Assembly (NCBI GenBank): GCA_046263755.1
Contig: JBJYZC010000020.1
Span: 1 to 43,490 of the forward strand
Direction: 5' to 3'
From: Lachnocurva sp029100405
GTDB lineage: Bacteria; Bacillota; Clostridia; Lachnospirales; Lachnospiraceae
Length of the DNA: 43,490 bases
Shown here: in pieces, positions 1 through 8,225 of the stretch
How the letters are laid out: each line of letters starts with the position of its first letter
How positions within the stretch are numbered: the first letter of the stretch is position 1
Position numbers and translations under genes: made by a program
The notes under the pieces: generated by a model
What the model was told of the DNA's origin: nothing
The model's input: only the letters and a program-made list of their open reading frames with translations
Database searches by the model: none

Positions 1-104
1 GAGCGGGTCTGCCGGACACCCATTGAAAATCTGATGTGAATGAAAATAGAATCCGCCGTTTCAGATCTATTCTGAAATAGCGGTGTTCTTCTAGGGCTGA
101 CGCC

Positions 105-281
105 CTAAGATAACTCGCTTACATAGTAATTGCCGTTTAATGGTACATTAGGCTGCTCATGTCCATCAAACAGCGGCTGGGCTTCTTTTACTGCGACCCA
201 GTCAGTAAACCCTTCTCCCCACCACCTGTCATTTTCAGGAATCCGGTGATACTGCGGCAGGTACATAGCGATAATTTTCAT
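105..281 (-). pseudogene. WbsX-type glycosyltransferase, 5' fragment (copy 1)
   Basis: A 58-codon frame starts with MKIIAMYLPQYHRIPEND and continues with WWGEGFTDW, the N-terminal signature of WbsX-family polysaccharide glycosyltransferases, which are normally about 350 residues. The frame ends at a TAG soon after the conserved NVPLNGNYY stretch, so only the first sixth of the protein remains. A second, more decayed copy of the same segment lies 228 bp upstream on the coding strand. The fragment is at the distal end of a glycan gene cluster. The family call comes from recognised motif order; loss of function is inferred from the truncation. The intact gene, if any, would lie left of the window. 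Confidence 0.6.
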
Positions 282-351
282 ATGAATTTTCTCATTTCAT
301 TTAATCTGTTTCAAAAAAGTCTTGTCCAACTTCATTTTACAATCGGCGAAT

Positions 352-509
352 CATAATAATTGCCATTTAATGATACATTTGGCTGCTCGTGTCCATCGAA
401 CAATGGTCGGGCCGCCTTTACTGATACCCAGTCAGTAAAGCCACCCCCACCACTTGTTGTTTTCAGGAATTTAATGATATTGCGGAAGGTACATAGCGAT
501 AATCTTCAT
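352..509 (-). pseudogene. WbsX-type glycosyltransferase, 5' fragment (copy 2, frameshifted)
   Basis: This is a second copy of the WbsX-type start. It reads MKIIAMYLPQYH, then an in-frame TAA, then a shifted frame giving FTDWVSVKAARPLFDGHEQP and NVSLNGNYY. It therefore carries both a nonsense mutation and a frameshift near the GGTGGGGGTGG run. Its first 47 bases overlap the 3' end of the upstream GT2 gene in another frame, which suggests the original wbsX was translationally coupled to that gene. Copies 1 and 2 form a degenerate direct repeat with 228-bp offset. Confidence 0.6.
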
Positions 510-1686
510 CTACATTCTCCAATTCCTGCATCTTCTTTTTTGTATAGTCAGAGTCAATCCACTGCTCTTTTATTCTAAGAATCTTTTCTGCGGGTATATG
601 CATATCCTGCAACTCTTGTTCGATTTCATCTACTATTTCAGGATTTATTACAGCTATAACAATATAATCGAAAGTCATTCTTTTCAAATCTTCTACAAAA
701 GACACTTGCTTTCCCTGAGATTGGTAAAGATCAGCCTGTTTGTCGACCCAACCTGAGAGTGTCAAATTCTGTGGAAATTTATCATGAATCTCTTCTCCAA
801 ATACACCTGCACCATATATCACAATTCGCTTACCAGATGTAATTTCCCCGAAAGGATATATCCCCGGAAAATCCCAAAAGAATTCATACCCAGCTAATAA
901 TAGATTCCACACAATCATCCAATCTAATTCCTTACGAATTATTTTTTCATTAAGAGTGCCTTCAACCACATGATTTGTGAAGAAACGAAAGAGTTTTTGA
1001 TCTATCACACAACTTTTAGTATGTGTATGGCAGCATGATACTTCTGACTGCCTGTAAAAATAGATTACCTGTGGCAAGCAGGAAACACACTTAGCATAAC
1101 GAAGGCAGGCTATCGTACAGGCTTCATCCTCAGCAAAGCGTATCCGAAGATCCATATTTCTTAATACATCTTGAATAATCTTTTTGTTATATAAAATTGG
1201 ATACATAGTACACGACACAGAAACATCAAAGGGCCTCGGTTTCAATAAATGAGTTAAGACTTCCTCACCGGATAACACCCCTTGTAATACTTTTGATTCT
1301 TTCCCATATTTTTCACTTTGAAAGCGCTGGAGTTTTCCAAAAACCATATCCGCACAAGTTTGATGTTGTCTCGCAATTAAAGAACTACAGCAATCCGCTG
1401 TAACGAGATCATCCGCGTCAACAAACAACACCCAAGACCCTGTCGCATGTTCCACCCCCCTCTTCCTGGCAGTATGAGGGCCGCCATTTTCCTGATAGAT
1501 ATAGTGAAATCTTTGATCTGCTGATGCATATCTCCGGCAAATATTTTCTGTATCATCTGTCGACCCATCATCGATCAGCATAATTTCTATATTTTGGTAG
1601 TCCTGAGCTTTTAGACTATCTAAGCATTCATTCAAATAGCGTTCACCATTATAAATAGGAACAATAATTGAAATTAACTCTTCCAT
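463..1686 (-). CDS. GT2 glycosyltransferase with C-terminal Rossmann-like extension
   Basis: The protein begins MEELISIIVPIYNGERYLNE, a classic GT-A family 2 start, and has the IDDGSTDDT and FVDADD (DxD) motifs that bind the nucleotide-sugar and metal. It should transfer a sugar from an activated donor to a lipid- or protein-linked acceptor at the inner face of the membrane. A C-terminal segment, roughly residues 275-370, contains GKRIVIYGAGVFGEE, a Rossmann-like IYGAG module often attached to capsule glycosyltransferases. The start at 1686 is chosen over the upstream in-frame ATG at 1725 because a GGGGGGAGAAAAT ribosome site lies directly before it. The C-terminus overlaps the WbsX fragment. 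Acceptor and donor are not readable from sequence. Confidence 0.85.
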   Translation of the reverse strand: MEELISIIVPIYNGERYLNECLDSLKAQDYQNIEIMLIDDGSTDDTENICRRYASADQRFHYIYQENGGPHTARKRGVEHATGSWVLFVDADDLVTADCCSSLIARQHQTCADMVFGKLQRFQSEKYGKESKVLQGVLSGEEVLTHLLKPRPFDVSVSCTMYPILYNKKIIQDVLRNMDLRIRFAEDEACTIACLRYAKCVSCLPQVIYFYRQSEVSCCHTHTKSCVIDQKLFRFFTNHVVEGTLNEKIIRKELDWMIVWNLLLAGYEFFWDFPGIYPFGEITSGKRIVIYGAGVFGEEIHDKFPQNLTLSGWVDKQADLYQSQGKQVSFVEDLKRMTFDYIVIAVINPEIVDEIEQELQDMHIPAEKILRIKEQWIDSDYTKKKMQELENVDEDYRYVPSAISLNS

Positions 1687-1740
1687 ATTTTCTCCCCCCA
1701 TACGAATAAAAACATTTACAATCATTCCGAAATACTCAAA

Positions 1741-2886
1741 CTAATTCAGAAAGTTTTTATCTGCAAAAACGATTCTGTACTGATCTTTATGCATCAGAAA
1801 ATACGCTGTCATAAGTCGTTCCGACAGGAATCCTGGATATCGGTTTTGATAAGAATCGTTCACATATCCAACTTCATCCGCTACTGCAAAGAGGATTGGG
1901 AAAAGCCACTCACAGTAATCTCTCAGAATCTGATGTTTCATCACGAACATATTACAAGGACTGTACAATCCGGATGATCTCAGATAATCAGAAATAAAGC
2001 CATAATCTTCAGGATGAATTTCTTTCAGTTTTGAAAGCATGACATCCCAAACAACCGGTATGTGTCGCATTCTAAAATTCTCCTCCAGCGTCGGTGCCAC
2101 ATAGAGGGGTACGGGAAGAAGTACGTCAATATGATTATCCTGCATTCGATTCAGCCAGTGATCAGGCAGAAGGAAATGTCTCCGATAGTGAACCATGCCA
2201 ATGTAATCATCTTCCACATGCTTCCAGATCCAGTAAAGAGCTGTTAACTCACAGAATTGATGGTTCTTCTCGGAAATATTATCACCCACATTATCATAAG
2301 CGGCATCGGGTATTCTCCCTCTTGTCAGAGCGGTTCCGGCCTGTATGATTTTCTCTTCCGAAAGAAATGTGTAAGTATCTTTTAAATGATCCGTTCCAGC
2401 AGTATTAACCACATAAATAGAAGCCGTATTTATCTTGTCCCCGGTCTCACTTAATTTTAAAACAGGTTTTAAATGGAAAGTGTCATCTGGCTCAGTCTGT
2501 ATGTGCCGATTGTACGTCAGATCTTCAATCTTCGTAAACTGCCTGTGATGCCTTGCGAAAATTGCCTTTACATATTGATTACGCAAAGACGTATCCAGTT
2601 CAGGTGTTACAGAAATGATTTCATGAAAGCCGATCTCGCGAAGCTCGCGTTCAATTTTCCGTTGATTTACCCCACGCGTGCCAATATATACAGGATATTG
2701 CGTATTTAATTTGCTTTGTTCCGAGATTGGGTAGATATGAAGTCCTCCGAATACTTTATCCCTATCAGGCATCTCCGGAGATACAAGATATGCCGATACC
2801 TTAAGGTTGCCATTTAAAAATTCCAAATATTCGCGTGTTGTCCGGGCTCTTGAGGATGCACCCGCTATATAAATATACTGGATCAT
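1741..2886 (-). CDS. DUF4422 family glycosyltransferase
   Basis: The C-terminal two thirds carry the DUF4422 signature in order: IIQAGTALTRGRIPDAAYDN, GDNISEKNHQFCELTALYWI, YIGMVHYRRHF and later a FLSERLMTAYFL segment. DUF4422 proteins are found in capsule and O-antigen clusters and act as glycosyltransferases. The first about 130 residues (YIYIAGASSRART at the start) look like a separate Rossmann-like module, comparable to the one at the C-terminus of the neighbouring GT2. A GGGAG ribosome site precedes the ATG. The gene is followed after 54 bp by the GT2 start. The sugar transferred cannot be assigned. Confidence 0.8.
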   Translation of the reverse strand: MIQYIYIAGASSRARTTREYLEFLNGNLKVSAYLVSPEMPDRDKVFGGLHIYPISEQSKLNTQYPVYIGTRGVNQRKIERELREIGFHEIISVTPELDTSLRNQYVKAIFARHHRQFTKIEDLTYNRHIQTEPDDTFHLKPVLKLSETGDKINTASIYVVNTAGTDHLKDTYTFLSEEKIIQAGTALTRGRIPDAAYDNVGDNISEKNHQFCELTALYWIWKHVEDDYIGMVHYRRHFLLPDHWLNRMQDNHIDVLLPVPLYVAPTLEENFRMRHIPVVWDVMLSKLKEIHPEDYGFISDYLRSSGLYSPCNMFVMKHQILRDYCEWLFPILFAVADEVGYVNDSYQNRYPGFLSERLMTAYFLMHKDQYRIVFADKNFLN

Positions 2887-2901
2887 TTTTAATAATCTCC
2901 C

Positions 2902-3210
2902 TCACTCCACAAGATAATCGCTCAATACCTTACTCGTATGCATCTGCTGCCATGGCACTCCTACATTCTTTTCGCAATATTGGCAGAGCTCTAATGGGCG
3001 ATACAATTTCTTCTTCAAATCTCGTGCCGATTTTAGTTCCGGATTATAAGGGTCAACAGCTTCATTTTCAGGGAGATGCAAATGAAATGCATCATTAAGA
3101 TAATGTTCCGTAAATGGCAAGAGTCAAGTCTGTAAGTGCATCAAAAACTTTTAAAGAAAATAAAGATGTTCCCCCCAATCGCCAATTTCCTTTTCATAGT
3201 TAAACCCTCT
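2902..3210 (-). pseudogene. Remnant of a radical-SAM/SPASM-like cluster protein
   Basis: Coding-like sequence is spread over several frames. One frame, overlapping the dehydrogenase stop, reads NYEKEIGDWGEHLYFL. Another gives FDALTDLTLAIYG. The longest stretch (2902-3120) contains HYLNDAFHL and ends with LYRPLELCQYCEKNVG. The spacing of the last motif resembles the C-terminal Cys region of SPASM-type radical-SAM proteins found in capsule clusters. No single frame is open throughout and no N-terminal CxxxCxxC is present, so I treat it as a decayed gene with most of its length deleted. The family call is tentative; decay is visible directly. Confidence 0.4.
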
Positions 3211-4423
3211 CCATTTCACTTGTGTGATTAACAACCATCACCTTCACATATTCTTCCGTCTTATTTCTCATAATCCGCAGCCCTTGTTCCAGTTTCTCCA
3301 TCGGCAATCTCTGCGTGATCAGTGCTTCCGGTTTCACTCTTTCTTCTTTCAATAGCCTGCGCACGCAGTGCCAGTCGTCGTTTTCTTCGCCTGTGAAGGA
3401 GGAATTCCATGTGCCGATGACGGTCAGCTGATTTCGCAGAATCTTCCAATACACATCTCGTGGAAATTGCATATTCCCAGCCGGATTGCCAACAAATACA
3501 ACGCGGCCAAGCGGAGCCGCTGCATCGATCGCCTGCACCGCCGTCTCATTTTTTCCGACGCACTCGAAGACGATATCCGCTCCCTGTCCATCTGTCCTGT
3601 CTAAAATCCAACGTTGCAAACTATTATCCTCATCATTCACAGGGCAATCGCTGTCCACACCGCTGATATTTCCCTGGGTATATCCATAAGCTGTAATCCT
3701 CTTCACATTATCCTTCCCAGAAGAAAAGAATATGGGACATTGCTGCTTATCCGAAGCCGCTGGATAAATATTTTCCTTCGGAATTCCAAGTCTTTGTGCA
3801 ATATCCCGTTGATAATCTTTTTTTCCGGAGACCAGAATCTGTTGATATCCCGCACTGCAAAGCAAAGATGTGAGCAACAGTCCTATCGTGCCGAGACCAA
3901 TGACCGCAATCCGGATCGACGGATCCGATGTGAATCCCTCCGTTCCGAAATCAGGGATTGTCCGCCGGATCGCATGCATGGCAACGCTCATCGGCTCCAG
4001 CATCGCCGCCGCCTCCATGGATACCGAATTCGGAATTTCTATCAGATTGGCGGCCGGCACGCGCACTAGTTCAGCGAATCCCCCGTCACAGCGGGATCCC
4101 AGATAATTATAATGGCGGCAGAGCTCATATCTTTTCTGCCGGCATGGTCCGCATTTTCCACATGGAATTAGTGGGAAGACACCGACACGTTTACCGATCC
4201 ACATATTATCAACATGGGCTCCTATCTTCTCTACAACTCCTGAAAATTCATGTCCGGGAATCAATGGCATGACGTGGGCACCAGTTTGATAAATACGGGG
4301 GATATCCGATCCGCAGATGCCTGCGCAGAATACCCGAATCAACACTTCATCAGCGATTGGCTCCGGATCTTGAACTTCAGTAAAACGAATATCTCCGATA
4401 TCATACAGAACATTTGCCTTCAT
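3200..4423 (-). CDS. Zinc-dependent medium-chain alcohol dehydrogenase (alditol-phosphate dehydrogenase-like)
   Basis: This protein resembles galactitol-1-phosphate 5-dehydrogenase and TarJ-like enzymes that interconvert keto-sugar phosphates and alditol phosphates with NAD(P)H. From the chosen start it shows catalytic zinc ligands C37 and H58-E59 (IPGHEF), the structural zinc cysteine cluster CGKCGPCRQKRYELC, and the Rossmann GLGTIG loop. At about 408 residues it is longer than the usual 340-350, because of an inserted segment of about 50 residues after the nucleotide-binding region. The start at 4423 (MKANVLYDIGDIRF) fits the family start and has GGTGG before it; an upstream in-frame start at 4450 is less likely. 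It sits 78 bp after the cytidylyltransferase gene, so it probably makes the alditol phosphate that is then activated. Confidence 0.8.
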   Translation of the reverse strand: MKANVLYDIGDIRFTEVQDPEPIADEVLIRVFCAGICGSDIPRIYQTGAHVMPLIPGHEFSGVVEKIGAHVDNMWIGKRVGVFPLIPCGKCGPCRQKRYELCRHYNYLGSRCDGGFAELVRVPAANLIEIPNSVSMEAAAMLEPMSVAMHAIRRTIPDFGTEGFTSDPSIRIAVIGLGTIGLLLTSLLCSAGYQQILVSGKKDYQRDIAQRLGIPKENIYPAASDKQQCPIFFSSGKDNVKRITAYGYTQGNISGVDSDCPVNDEDNSLQRWILDRTDGQGADIVFECVGKNETAVQAIDAAAPLGRVVFVGNPAGNMQFPRDVYWKILRNQLTVIGTWNSSFTGEENDDWHCVRRLLKEERVKPEALITQRLPMEKLEQGLRIMRNKTEEYVKVMVVNHTSEMERV

Positions 4424-4501
4424 AATGGCCACCATTTCAATTTTTGACAAAAATACGATTAAGATTTACGAAACAGGAAATTTATTCGAACCTAAGTATT
4501 C

Positions 4502-5209
4502 TCATGTAGTTGCATTGGAGAGGATCTGCTTTGCTCTTTCCAGATCTTCGAATGTTGTTACCTTGAAATTACCTGGATCTCCAGGCAGGACAGCCATATC
4601 TAATCCAGCCAGAAGAGCCGGCTCTGTGGATCCTTTGATTGTTCGAATCTGCTCCGGCAGCAGGGACTCATTCGCTCTAAGATACGGTCCAAACCGAAAT
4701 GCTTCCGGTGCCTGTCCAGCGTAGATCTGTTCCCTTGGAATACAGCCACTTAATGATTTACCGTCCATACTCCAGTAGATAGTATCGGAAACAGGAAGTA
4801 CCGGAATTGCACCATCATGCTTTTGTGCGGTATCAAGTGTTTTGTTCAACAGATCAACTGTTACGAATGGACGAGCTGCATCGTGTATTAATACGAAGTC
4901 ATCCTCAGACAGCATGTCTTTTAAATCTTTCAATGCATGAAATATCGATAGTTGACGAGTGTCTCCCGGCTCTGAAAAAGCATAGGTCTTGACAACTCGT
5001 TTTTCACATATTTGATCAATGATCTTTCGAATCTTATTATGCCAAGGCTCTGCGGCCACAATCTGCAGATGGGATATTTCATTACAATTAAGGATCGTAG
5101 AAAGTGGGTTATAAATCATCATACGTCCATTAATCTCGATATATTGCTTTGGAACACTTGATCCGGTACGCCTACCAACGCCACCGGACAACAGAATTAC
5201 TGTATTCAT
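4502..5209 (-). CDS. IspD/TarI-like cytidylyltransferase
   Basis: The N-terminal LLSGGVGRRTGSSVPKQY is the nucleotide-binding signature of the IspD/TarI family, and VLIHDAARPFV is the second conserved block. Length of 235 residues is normal. IspD makes CDP-methylerythritol; close relatives such as TarI make CDP-ribitol, and others make CDP-arabinitol or CDP-mannitol. The neighbourhood (epimerase, zinc dehydrogenase, LicD) points to a CDP-alditol rather than the isoprenoid pathway. The ribosome site AAGGGTGA precedes the ATG. The exact alditol is an inference. Confidence 0.8.
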   Translation of the reverse strand: MNTVILLSGGVGRRTGSSVPKQYIEINGRMMIYNPLSTILNCNEISHLQIVAAEPWHNKIRKIIDQICEKRVVKTYAFSEPGDTRQLSIFHALKDLKDMLSEDDFVLIHDAARPFVTVDLLNKTLDTAQKHDGAIPVLPVSDTIYWSMDGKSLSGCIPREQIYAGQAPEAFRFGPYLRANESLLPEQIRTIKGSTEPALLAGLDMAVLPGDPGNFKVTTFEDLERAKQILSNATT

Positions 5210-5255
5210 TCGATTTCACCCTTAGCATCATTGCTTTCTTATTCTGAGCAATATT

Positions 5256-5927
5256 TTATTCTCTATCAGGTATCCAGCTATGAATATCGTTTAAAATATC
5301 CTTATAGGAACGATTTTTACCGAATAATACTGTAGTACCCAATACAAACCCATCCATTCCTTCAGGACCATATTTTCGAATTTTATCTTCTCCACAAGCG
5401 CCGTCCCAGAACATCTGAAAGTCCATTTCTTGTTTCAGCTTGTAGAGTTTATGAATTTTTGTGTCCACGAAAGGTAGGAACATCTGACCGGCATTTCCTG
5501 GATTTACTGTCATGACGAGAACCTTATCGACGATTCGCAGCATCTCTGTCACCGTCTCGACACTGGTTCCGGGATTGATTGCAAGGCCTGGAATCATCCC
5601 GGCATCAATGATCTTCTGAATCGTTGTTGACGGATGATACTCTGCCTCCGGATGGATATAAACCGTATCACCAGGTCGAAGGCATTGAAGAAACCATTCA
5701 ATCGAGCCATTCGGGTGCTCCACCATAAGATGCACATCAATCGGCCGGTCTGTAAGTCCCGCAATACATCGGAGATCATTCAATGACATAGCAAAGTTTG
5801 AAACAAAACGTCCGTCCATGATATCGACATGGAAGGAATCAATTCCAGCTTCTTCAAGGTCATGAACCTCCTTCTCAAGATTGCGGAAATCCGCACACAT
5901 CATTGATGCTGTAAATTTGTATCCCAT
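5256..5927 (-). CDS. Ribulose-phosphate 3-epimerase-like protein
   Basis: A TIM-barrel of the Rpe family. Visible blocks are FHVDIMDGRFVSN, IDVHLMVEHP, GLAINPGTS and VLVMTVNPGNAGQMF. The last catalytic loop is altered: a WDGACGEDK replaces the usual VDGGV, keeping the aspartate. Rpe converts ribulose 5-phosphate and xylulose 5-phosphate. Its presence inside a cytidylyltransferase/dehydrogenase/LicD cluster suggests it supplies a specific keto-pentose phosphate for alditol synthesis instead of serving the pentose phosphate pathway. The start has GAGGAAAAA before ATG. A related hexulose-6-phosphate (allulose-type) epimerase is the main alternative. Confidence 0.75.
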   Translation of the reverse strand: MGYKFTASMMCADFRNLEKEVHDLEEAGIDSFHVDIMDGRFVSNFAMSLNDLRCIAGLTDRPIDVHLMVEHPNGSIEWFLQCLRPGDTVYIHPEAEYHPSTTIQKIIDAGMIPGLAINPGTSVETVTEMLRIVDKVLVMTVNPGNAGQMFLPFVDTKIHKLYKLKQEMDFQMFWDGACGEDKIRKYGPEGMDGFVLGTTVLFGKNRSYKDILNDIHSWIPDRE

Positions 5928-6014
5928 TTTTTCCTCACTTATCGCAGCTAAACGCTATAGATTCAAGGCTCTGTGATCCGGCAGATACTGATTTTTATTT
6001 CATCAACAATACCA

Positions 6015-8060
6015 TCAGTCCACGTTTTGCACCAAGTGTTGATATATATTTTCAGCCACTTTTGTCTTCTTCTCAGAGTCGTCCAGAGGGGACCCCCAGC
6101 TTGCAATTTTCTCTTCCCAATAGGATTCAGGAATGTCCTTTTCCATCTCTTCCGCAGCCTTGATATACAGACACCGAACAGGTTCTGACTGTACAACAGT
6201 CCGATCTGCATAAAAGACACCCGGAATCTGTGCAAAGTATTTTACAGTGACCCACTGAGGGTCATTTTCTGTAAAGGCATCTATCTTAAACCATGGAATA
6301 TAGATCAGTTGATCCGTATATTTCCAAAGAACTTTTGTATAAAGGGAAAGGGGGACGGAACGAATGTAATTAAAATAATCATATCCATTTACCGTAATAA
6401 TCAAATCCGGATGGCGCGATGCAATGGGATAAGATTCCTCCGTGACCATTTGGACCTCATCAGGTATACCACTTGGGGGGTCCATCTTTTTATCTTCTTT
6501 CAAACTGGAATCTGCATTCTTATAAAAGAAAGGCATCATTAAAACAGAGACATCGGCAGCAGGATCTTCGGAAAACACTTTCCAGAGGCTTTCGATTGCT
6601 TTCCAGTTTTTCCTTCGATCAAGAAGAAATAATACCTCCCTTCGATCCAGGTATTCTGTCTGAATCTGGTTTCTCATGATATCAAAAAGATTCTTCTGGC
6701 ATTTGAGATTCTCCAGTGTCAGCTCTCCTTTGGTCAATAAAACAAAACATTGGTATACCTGTTCGCAGTACGCCTCTATGGTCGGAATACAAACATGCTT
6801 CGTTCCCCGGCTGCTTTCAATCTGATTTCCAATAGCAACAGCCAATTTTTGCAAATTCTGACTCACCTCTTCGATATCAGATGCATCCATCTCTGCAAGT
6901 CTGTTGTCAATCATATCCTGAAGCCTTGCCAGTATCGACAAATATTCTCGAACCGTCTGCTTGGGAGAAGGAAGTCTCTTATCCGGAGTCGGCATTTCTT
7001 CTTTCTTACATGTGAAATGGTAGGGATTGAACTCCAGCTCATTGTATTGTAACATTTCCCTTTCAAATTTATCGAAGAAAGGGTATTGATGAACGGCTGT
7101 GCCGATTATTCTCTTATTGTAGTCTCCGTAAATACCTTGAAGAATCTTGTCATAGGCCGCAGGTACCGGGTAAAATCTCCCTTCAAAGGGCATTTCTACC
7201 ACCTCATCAAAGAAGTGTTTATCCCATCCCGAGAACCCATTATAAAGATCATTCGGATAGGCTCTCACCAGGTCGGATTCCTCTTCTTTGAAATACGACA
7301 CTAGCCCGGTATAGACAAGATTGATCTGTGGAAGTAAGGGTTCTGTCTTGGAAAATTTATGATCTGTCAAAAGGACCAGATTTTCCAGTTCCTTCAGAGT
7401 TGCATTATAAGCTGCATTTTCCATTTTGCCCTGTTCCAGTTCGTCTATCGAAATATTTCTTGCCTTGCTATTAACCCCTTCAAATGATAAATCTGCAGAC
7501 GATGCATGCACTCCAGTATTCTCTGATGAATCCGGCTTCTTGTCTAAAGCATTTAGGGAGAGATTTACATTCACTGCAGCTTTGACCGCAACATCTCTCC
7601 ACTCTTCATCTTCCTCATTTCTGGATACATAGTCCAATACAAAAAGGTCGATGGTGGTAGTATAGGGTTGGTCACGATTCCTCCTGAGCTCATCTTTATC
7701 AAAAGAAATCCGGACTTTTGAATTCGTAAGGATTGGTGTGTAGCAATCATAATCTGACATTCTGGACTCCAAGATCTGAAAGTTGCAGCTTTTTTCACTA
7801 TTCAAAAGCTTAAGTAAACAGTTAAAATCATTGCGGAGCATCCAGATATCGCAATCATCATCCCATGGAATAAAACCATGATGGCGGACGATGCCTAGGA
7901 GGGAACCATATGCCATAAACCAACGGAGGCCATGCTTCTTGCAATATTCATTCAGAAAATCCAGTGCATCTACCTGCGCAGCCCAGATTTTCTTCACCAT
8001 CCCATTTACATAAAATCCTTCTCTGACTTCATCTTCTTCAAATTCCTTTGGTAATCCCAT
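6015..8060 (-). CDS. LicD-family phosphotransferase with C-terminal domain like the N-terminus of CDP-glycerol transferases
   Basis: LicD enzymes transfer phosphocholine or alditol phosphate from a CDP donor to glycans. The N-terminal domain (about residues 25-330) has YGSLLGIVRHHGFIPWDDDC with the D67-D68-D69 and D71 metal-binding acidic residues. The remaining half, from about residue 400, is unusual: FLLDRRKNWKAIESLW, a PFFYKNADSS segment, HPDLIITVNGYDYFNY and KYTDQLIYIPWF resemble the N-terminal domain found in Lachnospiraceae CDP-glycerol glycerophosphotransferase-type proteins. The GT-B nucleotide-binding half of that family is absent. GGAGG lies eight bases before the ATG. The gene begins only 24 bp after the flagellin terminator hairpin, so it may rely on read-through. 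It is first of the glycan operon. Confidence 0.8.
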   Translation of the reverse strand: MGLPKEFEEDEVREGFYVNGMVKKIWAAQVDALDFLNEYCKKHGLRWFMAYGSLLGIVRHHGFIPWDDDCDIWMLRNDFNCLLKLLNSEKSCNFQILESRMSDYDCYTPILTNSKVRISFDKDELRRNRDQPYTTTIDLFVLDYVSRNEEDEEWRDVAVKAAVNVNLSLNALDKKPDSSENTGVHASSADLSFEGVNSKARNISIDELEQGKMENAAYNATLKELENLVLLTDHKFSKTEPLLPQINLVYTGLVSYFKEEESDLVRAYPNDLYNGFSGWDKHFFDEVVEMPFEGRFYPVPAAYDKILQGIYGDYNKRIIGTAVHQYPFFDKFEREMLQYNELEFNPYHFTCKKEEMPTPDKRLPSPKQTVREYLSILARLQDMIDNRLAEMDASDIEEVSQNLQKLAVAIGNQIESSRGTKHVCIPTIEAYCEQVYQCFVLLTKGELTLENLKCQKNLFDIMRNQIQTEYLDRREVLFLLDRRKNWKAIESLWKVFSEDPAADVSVLMMPFFYKNADSSLKEDKKMDPPSGIPDEVQMVTEESYPIASRHPDLIITVNGYDYFNYIRSVPLSLYTKVLWKYTDQLIYIPWFKIDAFTENDPQWVTVKYFAQIPGVFYADRTVVQSEPVRCLYIKAAEEMEKDIPESYWEEKIASWGSPLDDSEKKTKVAENIYQHLVQNVD

Positions 8061-8084
8061 GGATTGGCCTCCGTTTATTAATTA

Positions 8085-8115
8085 AAAATGCCTCCCGAAA
8101 ACCGGAAGGCATTTT
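8085..8115 (-). terminator. Flagellin rho-independent terminator
   Basis: On the minus strand AAAATGCCT pairs with AGGCATTTT around an inner TCCG/CGGGA stem and a GTTTT loop, followed by TTTTTAATT. It sits between flagellin and licD. The A-rich left arm lets it also work on the plus strand. Confidence 0.75.
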
Positions 8116-8147
8116 ACTTACAACAATCCCATACGCTGTGATAATAA

Positions 8148-8178
8148 GGGCTCTCCTTGTCCTTGTTCACAAGGAGCC
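8148..8178 (-). other. Stem-loop in flagellin 3' UTR
   Basis: GGCTCCTTGT pairs with ACAAGGAG(a)GCC around an eight-base loop. There is no clean T-tract after it, so mRNA stability or processing is more likely than termination. Confidence 0.5.
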
Positions 8179-8190
8179 TTTCCTATTACC

Positions 8191-8225
8191 AGGTTAATTC
8201 TAAGAATTCGTTCTTAAATTAACCT
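8191..8225 (-). other. Stem-loop overlapping the flagellin stop codon
   Basis: AGGTTAATT and AATTAACCT, with an inner AAGAA/TTCTT stem and CGAA loop, form a long nearly perfect hairpin. It includes the flagellin TAA stop. It is AT-rich and not followed by a U-run; a 3'-end protection role is plausible. Confidence 0.5.

Noticed and set aside
159..578. Two short plus-strand frames at the left edge
   Set aside because: They are antisense to the WbsX-type fragments, whose sense strand has clear family motifs.
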